Source: Planctomycetota bacterium (lineage in GTDB: Bacteria; Planctomycetota; Planctomycetia; Pirellulales; Pirellulaceae). From it: a stretch of DNA of 64,000 nucleotides. The notes under the pieces are model-generated. The model did no database searches, had not been told where the DNA came from, and was given only the letters and a program-made list of their open reading frames with translations. The position numbers and the translations under genes were made by a program. Position 1 is the stretch's first letter. Every line of letters begins with the position of its first letter. Shown here piece by piece: positions 44,931-54,127 of this stretch. The DNA lies in contig JACNKX010000088.1 in NCBI GenBank assembly GCA_014381825.1, forward strand, positions 124,001 through 188,000. Reading direction: 5' to 3'.

Positions 44931-46037
44931 ATGCCCAGTGCGATTCGACCTATCACCGCCTCTGTGCTTGCTTTGTCGGCGTTGGCCTCCCCGATCTTGG
45001 CGGAAGAGGATGTGCAACAAGTCCTCCCGATGCGGTCGCTTCTGCATGGCCACGACAGGACTTTCAGTTTCACTTACTCGCTGAATGGTGAGTTCTTCAT
45101 CACTTGGGATGCGGTGACGCGGAGACCGGATGCGTCTATCGCGGTATGGCGTGTGTCAGACTGGCAATTGCTAACACGGAAGAACTTAAGGACGGGACTC
45201 TCGGTTCGGGTTGAACTCCGGAGCGGTTCATCTATGCTTGTTTCCAGTCATGTCCTGCATCCAAGGGGTGGTAAGAAGCAGCACTACCGGCTATCGCTCC
45301 CTGAACTTGAGGGCGTGAAAATCGAACGTGCCCCGATTTCAGACGTCGTCTCAGCGGATGGCAACCTTCGCGTTTCGCGCCCTATCACGCCAGAGGGAGA
45401 ACTGAGTCGGACCGCAATTGAAATTCGCTCAGTTGTCTCTCACGAATTGGTGTTTGAATTCGAGCCGTACCGAGGATATACGCGCGCCTACGAGTTCTCC
45501 CCAGATTCGCGTTACCTCGCCTATTCGGGCCGTAACCATACTCATCTCCGGGGGACTTATAAGGACGCTACTCCTCCAGAAGTCTTGGCAGAGCGAAAGG
45601 TCGAGCCACCATTTCGCCTATGGGACGTGGTAGAGAATCGAGAATTCAGACACGCGGTTCGCGGCAATTGGCGATGGAGGTTTCTTCGATTTACGTCCGA
45701 CAGTACGAAGGTCATCCTTCAGACTGCCGAGGAGATTCTGGTAATGGATTTCAGAACTGGCGAACTCTCTGCCAGGCATACCGTTCAGGGAGTACAACGG
45801 CCCCGCATATCAGCCGATGGAAGTCTGGTGTTGATGCACAAGGATAAGCAAGCGGTCTTGTGGGATCATGCTGAAGGGCGTCATACCGTCTGGAAGTGTC
45901 ACGATGCTATTGGTCCGAAGAAAAACTTCCTGTTCGCACCGGATTCGAGGGCGATTGTGACACGCGGATGCGACGGCACATTACTGATCTGGAGCGTCGA
46001 GGAGCTACTGTCATTTGCTACACCCAGCACCTTCTAG
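44931..46037 (+). CDS. Secreted WD40/quinoprotein-like propeller protein
   Basis: A protein of 368 residues with a signal peptide (about residues 1-24, ending ILAEE). It has repeated beta-strand units with SxD-x-K or DSRYLAYSG patterns ending in VW/LW (IAVWRVSDW, FRLWDVVENR, AVLWDHAEG, LLIWSVEEL), characteristic of WD40 propellers with five or more visible blades. Function unknown; planctomycetes encode many such proteins. ATG 44931 was chosen because the signal peptide starts there. Confidence 0.75.
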   Translation: MPSAIRPITASVLALSALASPILAEEDVQQVLPMRSLLHGHDRTFSFTYSLNGEFFITWDAVTRRPDASIAVWRVSDWQLLTRKNLRTGLSVRVELRSGSSMLVSSHVLHPRGGKKQHYRLSLPELEGVKIERAPISDVVSADGNLRVSRPITPEGELSRTAIEIRSVVSHELVFEFEPYRGYTRAYEFSPDSRYLAYSGRNHTHLRGTYKDATPPEVLAERKVEPPFRLWDVVENREFRHAVRGNWRWRFLRFTSDSTKVILQTAEEILVMDFRTGELSARHTVQGVQRPRISADGSLVLMHKDKQAVLWDHAEGRHTVWKCHDAIGPKKNFLFAPDSRAIVTRGCDGTLLIWSVEELLSFATPSTF

Positions 46038-46109
46038 CAAATCACGAACGAGATTCCACGGGTGCCCTGAATCGGGGGCAATGACGGGAGGGCGATCCTT
46101 GGAGCAATT

Positions 46110-46170
46110 GCTCGACGCGCCAGCGAGTGGGTGGGGAGGCTACCGAAACGCGCTCGCTGGCGCGTCGAGC
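46110..46170. repeat. 18-bp perfect inverted repeat
   Basis: Arms 46110-46127 and 46153-46170 are perfectly complementary around 25 bases. It lies between the stops of the convergent propeller and kinase genes, where a bidirectional terminator would be expected. Confidence 0.8.
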
Positions 46171-46220
46171 TTGTCTTCGTGCAGTATCGTTCGCGTACTG
46201 CTCGATGCGATTGAGACAAG
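46170..46220. repeat. Second hairpin, two-tier stem
   Basis: Outer arms 46170-46176 and 46214-46220 and inner arms 46181-46186 and 46196-46201 are complementary. It directly follows the 18-bp inverted repeat and ends 28 bp before the kinase stop codon. Confidence 0.6.
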
Positions 46221-46247
46221 GGAAATGCCGCTGTACTGCGGGAGCTG

Positions 46248-49200
46248 CTAGAAGAAGCCGCCGCTTCGAGTGGCCGAAGACTCTGCTTCTTCTTGCTCAG
46301 ACGCTAAAGGAATTGGCTCCTTCCCTTCGATCCGGTTGATCGCTGTCCTGGCAGCGGCGATGTAAGAAACTGCAGCATCACCCATCCGACCACCGCTTCC
46401 TGGGACGACTTGTGCGTTTCCTTCATCGTCACCGAATATTGCAAGCCCGTCGACGGTCGGTGTTGCTTCGGCGACCTTACGCAGTACAGGCAGCGCTGCT
46501 TTCGCGTTTGGTCCGATCAACCCGAGCGCCTTGATGGTCACGTGGTAAATGTCTTGGCTCTGGGCGAGGGCTGCGCCGCCATAGCCACCACCGTAGCCGC
46601 CACCACCGTAGCCTTGGCTCATCCCAGGAGCTCCACCACCGCCGAAGCTCCCGTAGTCGTCGGCTGCTCCTGGCGATTTGGTGTTCGGTTCCGACAACGG
46701 CTTAATGATCTCGATTAGGTGATTCACGGCGACCTGCGATCTTGCTCCCAGACGCCCCAGCAACCGGGCGGCGTTGATTCGATAGCCGTAGTTGTTCGAT
46801 CGCAAGAGTCTCACGAGCGCCGCTACGAGCTCTTTGTTATCGGGATCGAGTTTGACGAGAGTGTTTGTTCCCACCGTGACAAGTTTGAGATCCTTGTCGT
46901 TCAAGGTGGCTTGAAGTCGAGGAATGAGCCCTTCAACTTTGGCAAGCTCGAGGTTGTTCGAGTTTGCGTAGGTGACAACTAATGCGATCGCGTTTGCACG
47001 CACATCAGCAGCTTCATCGTCCGGTAGCGTCAGCAAGAGATGATGGAGCGGCTCACGACGGCGGGCGACTGCTGAAACAAAGTCTGCGCTTGGCGATCCA
47101 AAGCCGTTGATCACGACACCCAGCAACATGTTGACGAACTTCCGACTGCGCGTGTTACCTTCACGCAGTTCGATTTCGATTGCGCCAGTGACAATCTCGC
47201 CAGGCATTTGTAGTAGGACGGATTGGGCTTCCTGGATCAGCATTCCTTGTGGACTCTTGTCGATTGCGTTGGAACCGTTTCGCCGCATGATCTTCATAAT
47301 GACGGCGACTGATTGAGTCGCGAGTTCTTGATCGTCGTCGCCGAGCGAGGCGAAGGCGCGGATTGCCTCGGTCAACCGTTCCGGCTTTCGCTCAGATTCT
47401 AGTTCAGATAACCATTGGGTATAGGTTTTTCCATCGTAGGTCGGATCAGGTTTCGACGACACTACTTCCGATCCGCCGAAGCCGGCAGTAACCATCGGTC
47501 GACCCCTAAGCGAGCCCTCAGCCCCATAAGCTCCGCCGTATCCTTCGCCACCAACCATTCCGCCACTATCACCGTAATTCTCGCTGCCGCCTCCATGCAT
47601 TGCAGACATGTCGGCTCCTCCTCTACGCGATTCCGCACCTTCTTCATGCGTGTCGATTCCCGCTCCCATTTCGCCTTCCATCATGGCCAAGTCACCGCCA
47701 GTTCCCATTGCGTCCATTGCGGTCGCTTTTGGTCGATGTTGGACATGTACCACGATCCGGTCACCGCGTTTAACGGTCACCGTATTCTGACTCATCATCA
47801 GTTGGTCGCTCTCGCCTTTCAGCTCGATTCGATAGGCACCTGAGCGAATCGTCGTTACGAGTTCGCCTTTGAAAACTTCGAGTTGTCTGACCGTGTTGCC
47901 ATCTTTGCGGACGAGTATTTGAGCGTTGTCTTCTGCTCGAACAATCAGTTGGCCCTTGTCTGTCTGAATGAATACGACGATTCCGGCAGCGAAAGCGAAG
48001 AACATCATCGCGATCCCCAGGCCAACAAACTTCCAACCGCGAAAGTTACGGTCCGCTGCGGAGGCCTTCATCAAAGGGGTCCGAGTCGGCGCGATGTTTC
48101 TCGATGCAATTACTGGCGGTAGCGAAGTGCGTTCCGGCTCTTTGACTTTCAATGCCGCGGCGAGCAGTCCACCCAAATCCGCACCCCGCGCAAACGGTTC
48201 GAGGGCAACGGCCAGTTCGTTTGGCGTGTTGAAACGATCCGCCGGCTCTTTCGATAGCATCCTGTCAATAATCGAAGCTAGTTCGCTCGGAATATCGGGC
48301 CGTAGCTCTTGGATCGGCGTAACATGATTGTTCGCCAGTGCAGTTACCTTCTTCAACAACGTGTTGTACTGCGGCGAGGCAAACGGGGCTCGACCCGTTA
48401 GTAACTTAAATAGTGTCGCGCCCAAGCTATAAATATCCGCCCGTGTGTCGACTTCGTGGCTGTCCATACCCTGTTCGGGAGACATGTAGTCGAGGGTCCC
48501 CATCAACTGGCCAACGGTTGTCAGTTCGTCCTCGTACCCCGCGTGAGCTTCACCAAGTAGGGCAAGGCCGAGGTCGAGAATCTTGACGGAAGTCGAGAGT
48601 CGAGAGTCACGAGTCGAGGGCTGTGAAGAGTTGTCGCCATTCTGGCTCTCGACACTCGACTCTTGTCCCTTTGCTCTAGCCAACATCAAATTCGATGGCT
48701 TAATATCCCGATGCACCAAATGGTTCTCATTCGCATACTGCAATCCGATCGCCGCTTGCCGAGCGATCTCACAGGCATCAGCAGTCGCCAAACGTCCAAC
48801 TCGGTTAACGATCCGCGACAGATCGAGTCCGTCGACGTGTTCCATAACGAGATAGTGCATACCGTGTTCCTCTCCTGCGTCGTGGGCTCGGACGATGTTG
48901 GGGTGATCAAGCTGGCCGATGACTTCCATCTCGCGCTCGAAGCGGGCGATCGCGAGAGGATTTGTCCAGCGGCTTGCGGGGAGGATCTTGAGTGCGACAG
49001 TTCGCTTCAGCTTCTCATGAACCGCTTCATAAACCGTGCCCATTCCGCCGACTCCGAGTTCTCCTCGAATTCGGTAAGGCCCGAGTTGTTGGATCTCCTC
49101 GATATCTTCCAACGTCGCCGTCGGCCCCGACCGCCAGTTGGCGGCACGGTCAGCAAGGCGTTCGACCGCGTCCTGGCAGGCCTCTTCAGCCTCCAACACA

Positions 49201-49388
49201 TCGGGAACCGCCGGCGAACGAAGCTGTTCGACAAACGTGTCGCTATTTTCGCCAAGCATCACGATCGTCGCTTGGCAGTCGTCGCAGACTTCCAGATGTT
49301 CCGCGATTTGATCGACGAGCACATCATCGGACCGTCCCTGCACGAATTCAGATAACTCTTGTTCTGACAGGCACTTGAGTTCGTTCAT
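46248..49388 (-). CDS. Membrane Ser/Thr kinase with N-terminal zinc finger and C-terminal HEAT-like repeats
   Basis: A protein of 1046 residues. Residues 1-45 form an anti-sigma-type zinc finger (HLEVCDDC). Residues about 105-390 form a PknB-type kinase with the Gly-rich loop GELGVGGMGTVYEA, the VALKIL lysine, HRDIKPSN (His226-Asn233), DLG (Asp272) and the SPEQ motif. One membrane helix (about 465-487) is followed by a Met/Gly-rich linker, a glycine-rich tail and armadillo/HEAT-like repeats (about 660-1030). A 25-residue Ser-rich insert sits between the catalytic loop and DLG. The HEAT domain should be periplasmic and the kinase cytoplasmic. Target proteins are unknown. Confidence 0.9.
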   Translation of the reverse strand: MNELKCLSEQELSEFVQGRSDDVLVDQIAEHLEVCDDCQATIVMLGENSDTFVEQLRSPAVPDVLEAEEACQDAVERLADRAANWRSGPTATLEDIEEIQQLGPYRIRGELGVGGMGTVYEAVHEKLKRTVALKILPASRWTNPLAIARFEREMEVIGQLDHPNIVRAHDAGEEHGMHYLVMEHVDGLDLSRIVNRVGRLATADACEIARQAAIGLQYANENHLVHRDIKPSNLMLARAKGQESSVESQNGDNSSQPSTRDSRLSTSVKILDLGLALLGEAHAGYEDELTTVGQLMGTLDYMSPEQGMDSHEVDTRADIYSLGATLFKLLTGRAPFASPQYNTLLKKVTALANNHVTPIQELRPDIPSELASIIDRMLSKEPADRFNTPNELAVALEPFARGADLGGLLAAALKVKEPERTSLPPVIASRNIAPTRTPLMKASAADRNFRGWKFVGLGIAMMFFAFAAGIVVFIQTDKGQLIVRAEDNAQILVRKDGNTVRQLEVFKGELVTTIRSGAYRIELKGESDQLMMSQNTVTVKRGDRIVVHVQHRPKATAMDAMGTGGDLAMMEGEMGAGIDTHEEGAESRRGGADMSAMHGGGSENYGDSGGMVGGEGYGGAYGAEGSLRGRPMVTAGFGGSEVVSSKPDPTYDGKTYTQWLSELESERKPERLTEAIRAFASLGDDDQELATQSVAVIMKIMRRNGSNAIDKSPQGMLIQEAQSVLLQMPGEIVTGAIEIELREGNTRSRKFVNMLLGVVINGFGSPSADFVSAVARRREPLHHLLLTLPDDEAADVRANAIALVVTYANSNNLELAKVEGLIPRLQATLNDKDLKLVTVGTNTLVKLDPDNKELVAALVRLLRSNNYGYRINAARLLGRLGARSQVAVNHLIEIIKPLSEPNTKSPGAADDYGSFGGGGAPGMSQGYGGGGYGGGYGGAALAQSQDIYHVTIKALGLIGPNAKAALPVLRKVAEATPTVDGLAIFGDDEGNAQVVPGSGGRMGDAAVSYIAAARTAINRIEGKEPIPLASEQEEAESSATRSGGFF
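48591..48661. repeat. Inverted repeat inserted in-frame in the kinase catalytic domain
   Basis: Arms 48591-48609 and 48643-48661 match at about 17 of 19 positions and contain GTCGAGAGTC words. In the protein this encodes a Ser-rich stretch from about Gly241 to Ser267, between HRDIKPSN and DLG, where related kinases have roughly a dozen residues. The reading frame is maintained. Confidence 0.75.
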
Positions 49389-49539
49389 TTTTAGTGTTCC
49401 TGTGTCTGGATTGCAGATCGCCTTACTCGACTAGCAATATTGTCTTCGAATTCTCGTTATAAGAATAACGGAGTGATTGGACAGCTTTCTTTCCGCATGC
49501 CGCGAGACGCGGGATCCAGCATCGCATTGGAGCTTTTAA

Positions 49540-50151
49540 ATGAGATTCTCTTGGGAAGTTATTCCCGCGATTCTGCTTGCGGCTACAGCGGCGTGTTCAA
49601 AGCCAGATGATGCGGTAAGCAGCGGCAGTTCAGTCGGCACCGCAGACCAATCCGACGGCTCCCAGTCGTTGGCACAAGTCAGCTTCGTTGGTGGGTATGA
49701 ATTGGATCCGCGGGATCATGGCCGTCCGGTCGTACTAATCGGCTCGGCCCTCGGAGTGACAGAGGAAGTATTTCGAGACGCGTTCAGTGGTGTGACGCCT
49801 TCGCGCGACGGGCCACCCTCCCGTTCAGAAGCCCACGCCAATAAAGAGGTACTTCTGGACGCGCTCGGTAAGCACGGAGTCACGAACGAGCGTTTCGATG
49901 AAGTGTCGAACTATTATCGTTACCGACGAGAAGCCGGCGAAGTTTGGAAGCGGACTGCGGTGTCTGCGACTGCGATCATCAAAGGTGGGAAGGTGACTGG
50001 TTTTAACATCACGAACCCTGGATCAGGTTATACGATGGCTCCGATGGTCCAGGTCGCCGGCTACGATGACCTTGAACTTGACGTCACGATTGGGTTCAGT
50101 ACCGATTTTGCAGAGAACGGCAGTGTAGCGTCGATTACCGTTCTTGAGTGA
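49540..50151 (+). CDS. Lipoprotein of unknown function
   Basis: A protein of 203 residues with a lipoprotein signal (hydrophobic core then ATAACS, probable lipidated Cys about residue 19), a Ser/Gly/Asp-rich linker and a beta-rich C-terminal domain. The GKVTGFNITNPGSGYTMAPMV segment, with its glycines, looks like a beta-propeller or YHYH-type strand. Residues about 80-130 form a helical part. I do not recognise a family. It is co-directional with the alpha/beta hydrolase 128 bp downstream, but an inverted repeat and A-run separate them. Confidence 0.65.
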   Translation: MRFSWEVIPAILLAATAACSKPDDAVSSGSSVGTADQSDGSQSLAQVSFVGGYELDPRDHGRPVVLIGSALGVTEEVFRDAFSGVTPSRDGPPSRSEAHANKEVLLDALGKHGVTNERFDEVSNYYRYRREAGEVWKRTAVSATAIIKGGKVTGFNITNPGSGYTMAPMVQVAGYDDLELDVTIGFSTDFAENGSVASITVLE

Positions 50152-50199
50152 ACGGACGGTGTTTGGTTCGTCCTTGCCACGGGGAGACGGTGAATTTGT

Positions 50200-50222
50200 C
50201 GTGGCTGGAAGCCCCAGCCACG
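50200..50222. repeat. Nine-bp hairpin with shared palindrome core
   Basis: Arms 50200-50208 and 50214-50222 pair perfectly around AAGCC. The motif GGCTGGAAGCCCCAG is identical to part of the element at 44677-44811. It is followed by an A-run (50227-50233), so a terminator would work on the minus strand rather than for the lipoprotein gene. Confidence 0.7.
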
Positions 50223-50279
50223 GAATCAAAAAAACTCACGGCCACGGAGTGCCGGGGCTAAATAGAAGGCGAAATACAA

Positions 50280-51101
50280 ATGTTGAAACGGCGACACATC
50301 TTATTGCCGGTTCTCTTGTTGGGCGCGCTCGCTTCACCATGCTTTGCTTCGTTTCCAGGAACGAAATCTGAATGGTATGGCTTTGAGCAATTCGATTTCG
50401 AGTTGAATGGTTTCGCTTGCCGTGTTGTTGCACCGAACAAGGCGGCGGAAGGAAGCCCGTGGATCTGGCGAGCAAGGTTCTGGGGCCATGAACCTCAGAC
50501 CGAGATCGCCTTGTTGGAAAAGGGCTTTCACGTCGCCTACTGCGACGTTGCTAATCTATGGGGAAACGCCGAGGCGATCCGACGCTGGGACCGCTTCTAC
50601 GAATACTTGACCGACGAACATGGTCTGTCTCGAAAGCCTGCGCTGTTGGGGATGAGCCGCGGTGGATTGATCATCTATCATTGGGCTATCAAGCACGCCG
50701 ATCAAGTTTCCTGTATCTATGCGGACGCCCCCGCGCTGGGCATTCGACCGTACGTGCAGAACCGGGAAGAAGGTGATCCGGAGCTAGAGCGGCTTCGTGG
50801 CTGGATGAACGCTCACGGCCTCACGTTGCAGGCAGCCAAAGAATACAAGTTGGACATGCTGGATCGATTGGCTGTGCTGGCGAAAGCCAAGGTCCCGGTG
50901 ATCCACGTGTGCGGCGATGCGGATGAAAGTGTGCCGTTCGAAGAGCACACTGCTGAGTTCGCACGTCGCTACGAGAAGCTAGGCGGCAATATAAAAGTGA
51001 TCGTGAAGAAAGGCGGTAAGCACCATCCTCATAGTCTGAAAGATCCTGCCCCGATCGTCGAGTTCATCGTCGACCATCAATCGCGAAGCGAAACTGAGTA
51101 G
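50280..51101 (+). CDS. Secreted alpha/beta hydrolase
   Basis: A protein of 273 residues with a signal peptide (about residues 1-22, ending CFAS). The nucleophile elbow is GMSRGG (Ser near residue 126). The acid Asp lies in CGDADESVPFEEH and the catalytic His in GGKHHPH. The fold and length match acetyl-xylan or feruloyl esterase-like hydrolases, but the substrate is unresolved. Probably periplasmic. Confidence 0.8.
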   Translation: MLKRRHILLPVLLLGALASPCFASFPGTKSEWYGFEQFDFELNGFACRVVAPNKAAEGSPWIWRARFWGHEPQTEIALLEKGFHVAYCDVANLWGNAEAIRRWDRFYEYLTDEHGLSRKPALLGMSRGGLIIYHWAIKHADQVSCIYADAPALGIRPYVQNREEGDPELERLRGWMNAHGLTLQAAKEYKLDMLDRLAVLAKAKVPVIHVCGDADESVPFEEHTAEFARRYEKLGGNIKVIVKKGGKHHPHSLKDPAPIVEFIVDHQSRSETE

Positions 51102-51119
51102 AACATTTTCGCAGATGGC

Positions 51120-52505
51120 TTAGAACAACTCTTCGATCCGTTGCCCGTGGCCAGCCAGAAAGACCGGGCGGTTGCTTGGTGTGTAGACCGGTTGGCTGCG
51201 GTCGATGCCAAGCTTGTCATAGATTGTGGCCGCGACGTCTTCGGGGAGATACGGGCGATCAGCGACGTAACCGCCGTTTCGATCCGTGCGCCCGATGACT
51301 TGGCCCCCCGGAACGCCTGCACCTGCGAACGCATGTGAGTAGCCATAAGCCCAATGATCGCGGCCCTGGAATTTGTTTAGCTTCGGCGTCCGCCCAAACT
51401 CGGTCATGAAACAGACCAGCGTCTCGTCAAGCATGCCTCGTTGATCGAGGTCTGTGATCAGGGCCGCGAAAGCTTGATCGGTGCTGCCCATCATCACCCA
51501 GTGACCAATCCCGTATCGTCCTTCGCCGCCTGCTTTGTTTCGAATGGTCCCGCAGGAGCCTGCGGTATAGATCAAGTCGTGATGATCCCAATTCATATTG
51601 AAGCCGCCGGGAGTCGCCTTGGTCAGTGGTTCCCGGACATCAACAGTGACGAACCGCACGCCTCGTTCGATCAATCGTCGTCCAAGTAGATAGCACTGAC
51701 CACGGTGGCCCGTTCCGTATTGCTTGCGGATCGCGTCCGGTTCTTCCGCAAGATTGAACGCGCTGCTGGCGGCTGGGTTCGTCAAAATCTCTGCGGCTTG
51801 ATCACGCAGGGCTTGTAAGTTCTCAATCGGAGCGGAAGGTGTCGCGACCGTGACATCAAGATTGCTGAGCAGATCTTGCCGGTTCTCGAAGCGGCGTGAG
51901 TCGACTCCGGTCAACAGCCCCAGGTTGGGCACTTTCCATTCAGGATCGGACAAGTCGCGCCCGCCGGTCTTAAAGACTTTCGTTGATGCTGGCAGAAAGC
52001 CTTGTCGTGTTTCTTTGGCTTGTTCGTGATTGCCTGGCACCATGATGTAGGAAGGCAAGTAATCACAGCGTGTGCCTAACCGATGCGCTACAATTCCTCC
52101 AACATCCGGCATCTCAAGCGGTCCACCGGGCACGGCACCGCTGAGTGCGTATTGTGTTCCATTCGGATGGCCGTTGACTGCGCCGCCTTTGTGATACATT
52201 GAGCGGACGACGGAAAGTTTATCCGCGACCTGCGCCGTATTCTTGCACAACGACGTGAATTGCATGCCCGGCACATTGGTTGCGATTGGCTTGAACGGAC
52301 TGCGCTGATCGACCGGGGCATCAGGCTTCGGATCAAGCGTGTCGATGTGCGAAAGGCCGCCTTGCTCGTAGATGATCAGAACGTTCTTCGCTCGCGCGAC
52401 TCGATCCGCGCTGATCGATTCGTTCGATAGTACTGACAATCCACCGGCCAAGCCTATTCCTAGAAAGCTGCGGCGTTGAAGTCGAGTTGGTCTTGGAGCA
52501 GGCAT
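51120..52505 (-). CDS. DUF1501 protein, Tat-exported
   Basis: A protein of 461 residues with a twin-arginine signal (LQRRSFLGIGLAGGLS, residues about 9-25). The family pattern includes VLIIYEQGGLSHIDTLDPKP, WDHHDLIYT and LVCFMTEFGRTPKLN. The region around residue 430 (PVYTPSNRPVFLAGHG) is the usual end. It differs from the DUF1501 copy at 15262 in the substrate-binding middle and was probably acquired or duplicated independently. No cytochrome partner is adjacent. Confidence 0.9.
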   Translation of the reverse strand: MPAPRPTRLQRRSFLGIGLAGGLSVLSNESISADRVARAKNVLIIYEQGGLSHIDTLDPKPDAPVDQRSPFKPIATNVPGMQFTSLCKNTAQVADKLSVVRSMYHKGGAVNGHPNGTQYALSGAVPGGPLEMPDVGGIVAHRLGTRCDYLPSYIMVPGNHEQAKETRQGFLPASTKVFKTGGRDLSDPEWKVPNLGLLTGVDSRRFENRQDLLSNLDVTVATPSAPIENLQALRDQAAEILTNPAASSAFNLAEEPDAIRKQYGTGHRGQCYLLGRRLIERGVRFVTVDVREPLTKATPGGFNMNWDHHDLIYTAGSCGTIRNKAGGEGRYGIGHWVMMGSTDQAFAALITDLDQRGMLDETLVCFMTEFGRTPKLNKFQGRDHWAYGYSHAFAGAGVPGGQVIGRTDRNGGYVADRPYLPEDVAATIYDKLGIDRSQPVYTPSNRPVFLAGHGQRIEELF

Positions 52506-52620
52506 GAGCTGTCGCGGGAAGTGGAAGGTGCTGACGGTGGGAGCGTGCGTGAAGTTGTTTGCAGGATTCGATTCTCGTTCAGATTGCGTTCTAGGTCAAC
52601 GTTATCCAGCGACGTGACGT

Positions 52621-54021
52621 TCATTCAATAGGCGGCTGAACTTCTAAATCGATCCGTTCGACCGGCACTCCAGACAGCGTTATCGGCTTGCCCCAAATTT
52701 CGGTTACCTCGGAGCGGTGCTCGATGTGTTCGGGAGCTGGTGTCAGGGTGATGTCTGCGTATTCGATCACTGGATCAAGTGATTCGATATTCGCAGACAA
52801 ACCGCTACCGCCGCTCGCTTGTCCGTTTTTGCGTTGCGCCACCCATCGCGATCCAAGTGGAATTTCTGTGCCCGCCAATGTGATCGAGACGTCCCAGCTC
52901 ATCGAGAGTGCTCCGCTGAGATCTAACTCCAAGATAACTTTTTTCGTGTTGTCATTGCCAGTCTGGACAACACATCGCTTCACTTGGATTCCGCTGCGTG
53001 GATTGAGGTTTGGGTCGGTGGTCAATCGAACAAGCGACTCGTCCGCGGTGAATACTCGGAAGGGTGCGGATACCGTCCGCTTCCATCGTTTCGCGGTGTT
53101 GGGCCACCGAGCTGGCGGTAGACTGCCAGAGTCGATCCCAATCAACTTGGCGCTATCGATGTACGCACACGTCACTTCAAATGTAACTTCATGATCGCCT
53201 ACCGGAACCGTTCCGTTATGAAGGCCACCCCACCTTCCTCGGTCGTTGTATCGTTGCTCGACCTTGATCGGAGAGCCATTCAGCAACACACGGTCGACAT
53301 GCCATAGCAAAGATAAGTCAACGCCCGTGTGACTACTCCACGGCGACCCATACTCGATTTCCATGTCGAACTGCGACGTTCCTTCACGAATTCGCGGCAA
53401 CGGTTGGATTCTCGGGTCGGGTCCGTAGAACGCGTCACACAGTTCGAAGGTAACGGAGTCCGACAGCAAGCCATTTCGCCGCGCACTCGCGATAAAGTCC
53501 TTTTGCCAACTCAGCGGCTGGTCCCAGCCTTCTGGCTTCGTTGCTTTCATGTGTGCGATCAGCTGTCTGACGGCTGCGTCTGCTTCTTCTTGTAACAACG
53601 TGCCCGTCGCAACTCGTTTTTCCAACTCGCGCCAGACCCAGGGCGCGTCGATCTGCTTTGGCAGTTGTTGGTCGATCAAGAGCGTCGTACTCTGAAGGCC
53701 AAGATTGCCCGGGGACGTACCAGCAAACATCTGAGTTATGGCAATGACACCGAATCCGATAAAGGGAATCACGACCAGTGATATCCCCCACATCCATAGT
53801 CCTGGCTGTCGACGTTTTAAGCCTAGCCTGATGATTGTGCCAACAGCGAGTGTATAGGGAACGATCGTCGATAACGCACCCACTACCGCAGCGAAGATTT
53901 CAGGATTCTGCCGAAACAGACGTCCCAAAACTCCGAACCCTGCTCCCAGTATGAACAACGCGATAAGAAGTCCGCGCAGGCTGATGCGAAAACGAAATGG
54001 CTCGTCGGTGGCAATGCTCAT
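52621..54021 (-). CDS. Multi-pass membrane protein of unknown function, sigma-factor neighbour
   Basis: A protein of 466 residues with three membrane segments in the first 115 residues (about 19-41, 52-76 and 82-105), then a large beta-rich exported domain. A repeat of the sort VTFEVTCAYIDS and KKVILELDLSGALSMSW suggests an immunoglobulin-like or stress-sensing module. It follows the ECF sigma factor gene on the same strand, separated by a 106-bp gap with a tandem repeat. A membrane-bound regulator of that sigma factor is a plausible but unproven role. Confidence 0.65.
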   Translation of the reverse strand: MSIATDEPFRFRISLRGLLIALFILGAGFGVLGRLFRQNPEIFAAVVGALSTIVPYTLAVGTIIRLGLKRRQPGLWMWGISLVVIPFIGFGVIAITQMFAGTSPGNLGLQSTTLLIDQQLPKQIDAPWVWRELEKRVATGTLLQEEADAAVRQLIAHMKATKPEGWDQPLSWQKDFIASARRNGLLSDSVTFELCDAFYGPDPRIQPLPRIREGTSQFDMEIEYGSPWSSHTGVDLSLLWHVDRVLLNGSPIKVEQRYNDRGRWGGLHNGTVPVGDHEVTFEVTCAYIDSAKLIGIDSGSLPPARWPNTAKRWKRTVSAPFRVFTADESLVRLTTDPNLNPRSGIQVKRCVVQTGNDNTKKVILELDLSGALSMSWDVSITLAGTEIPLGSRWVAQRKNGQASGGSGLSANIESLDPVIEYADITLTPAPEHIEHRSEVTEIWGKPITLSGVPVERIDLEVQPPIE

Positions 54022-54078
54022 CTGTGTCGTTGTCGCATTTGCACGGACGTAAGGCAAGATGGTTGAGTGACCGGCGCG

Positions 54079-54115
54079 GCAACGAATGCCAGTGCAGGCA
54101 GCGAATGCCAGTGCA
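54079..54115. repeat. Two-copy 18-bp tandem repeat
   Basis: The sequence GCAACGAATGCCAGTGCA is followed with a 19-bp period by a second copy differing at one position. It lies between the ECF sigma factor stop and the start of the membrane protein gene. Confidence 0.7.
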
Positions 54116-54127
54116 ATGGTACCAAGG

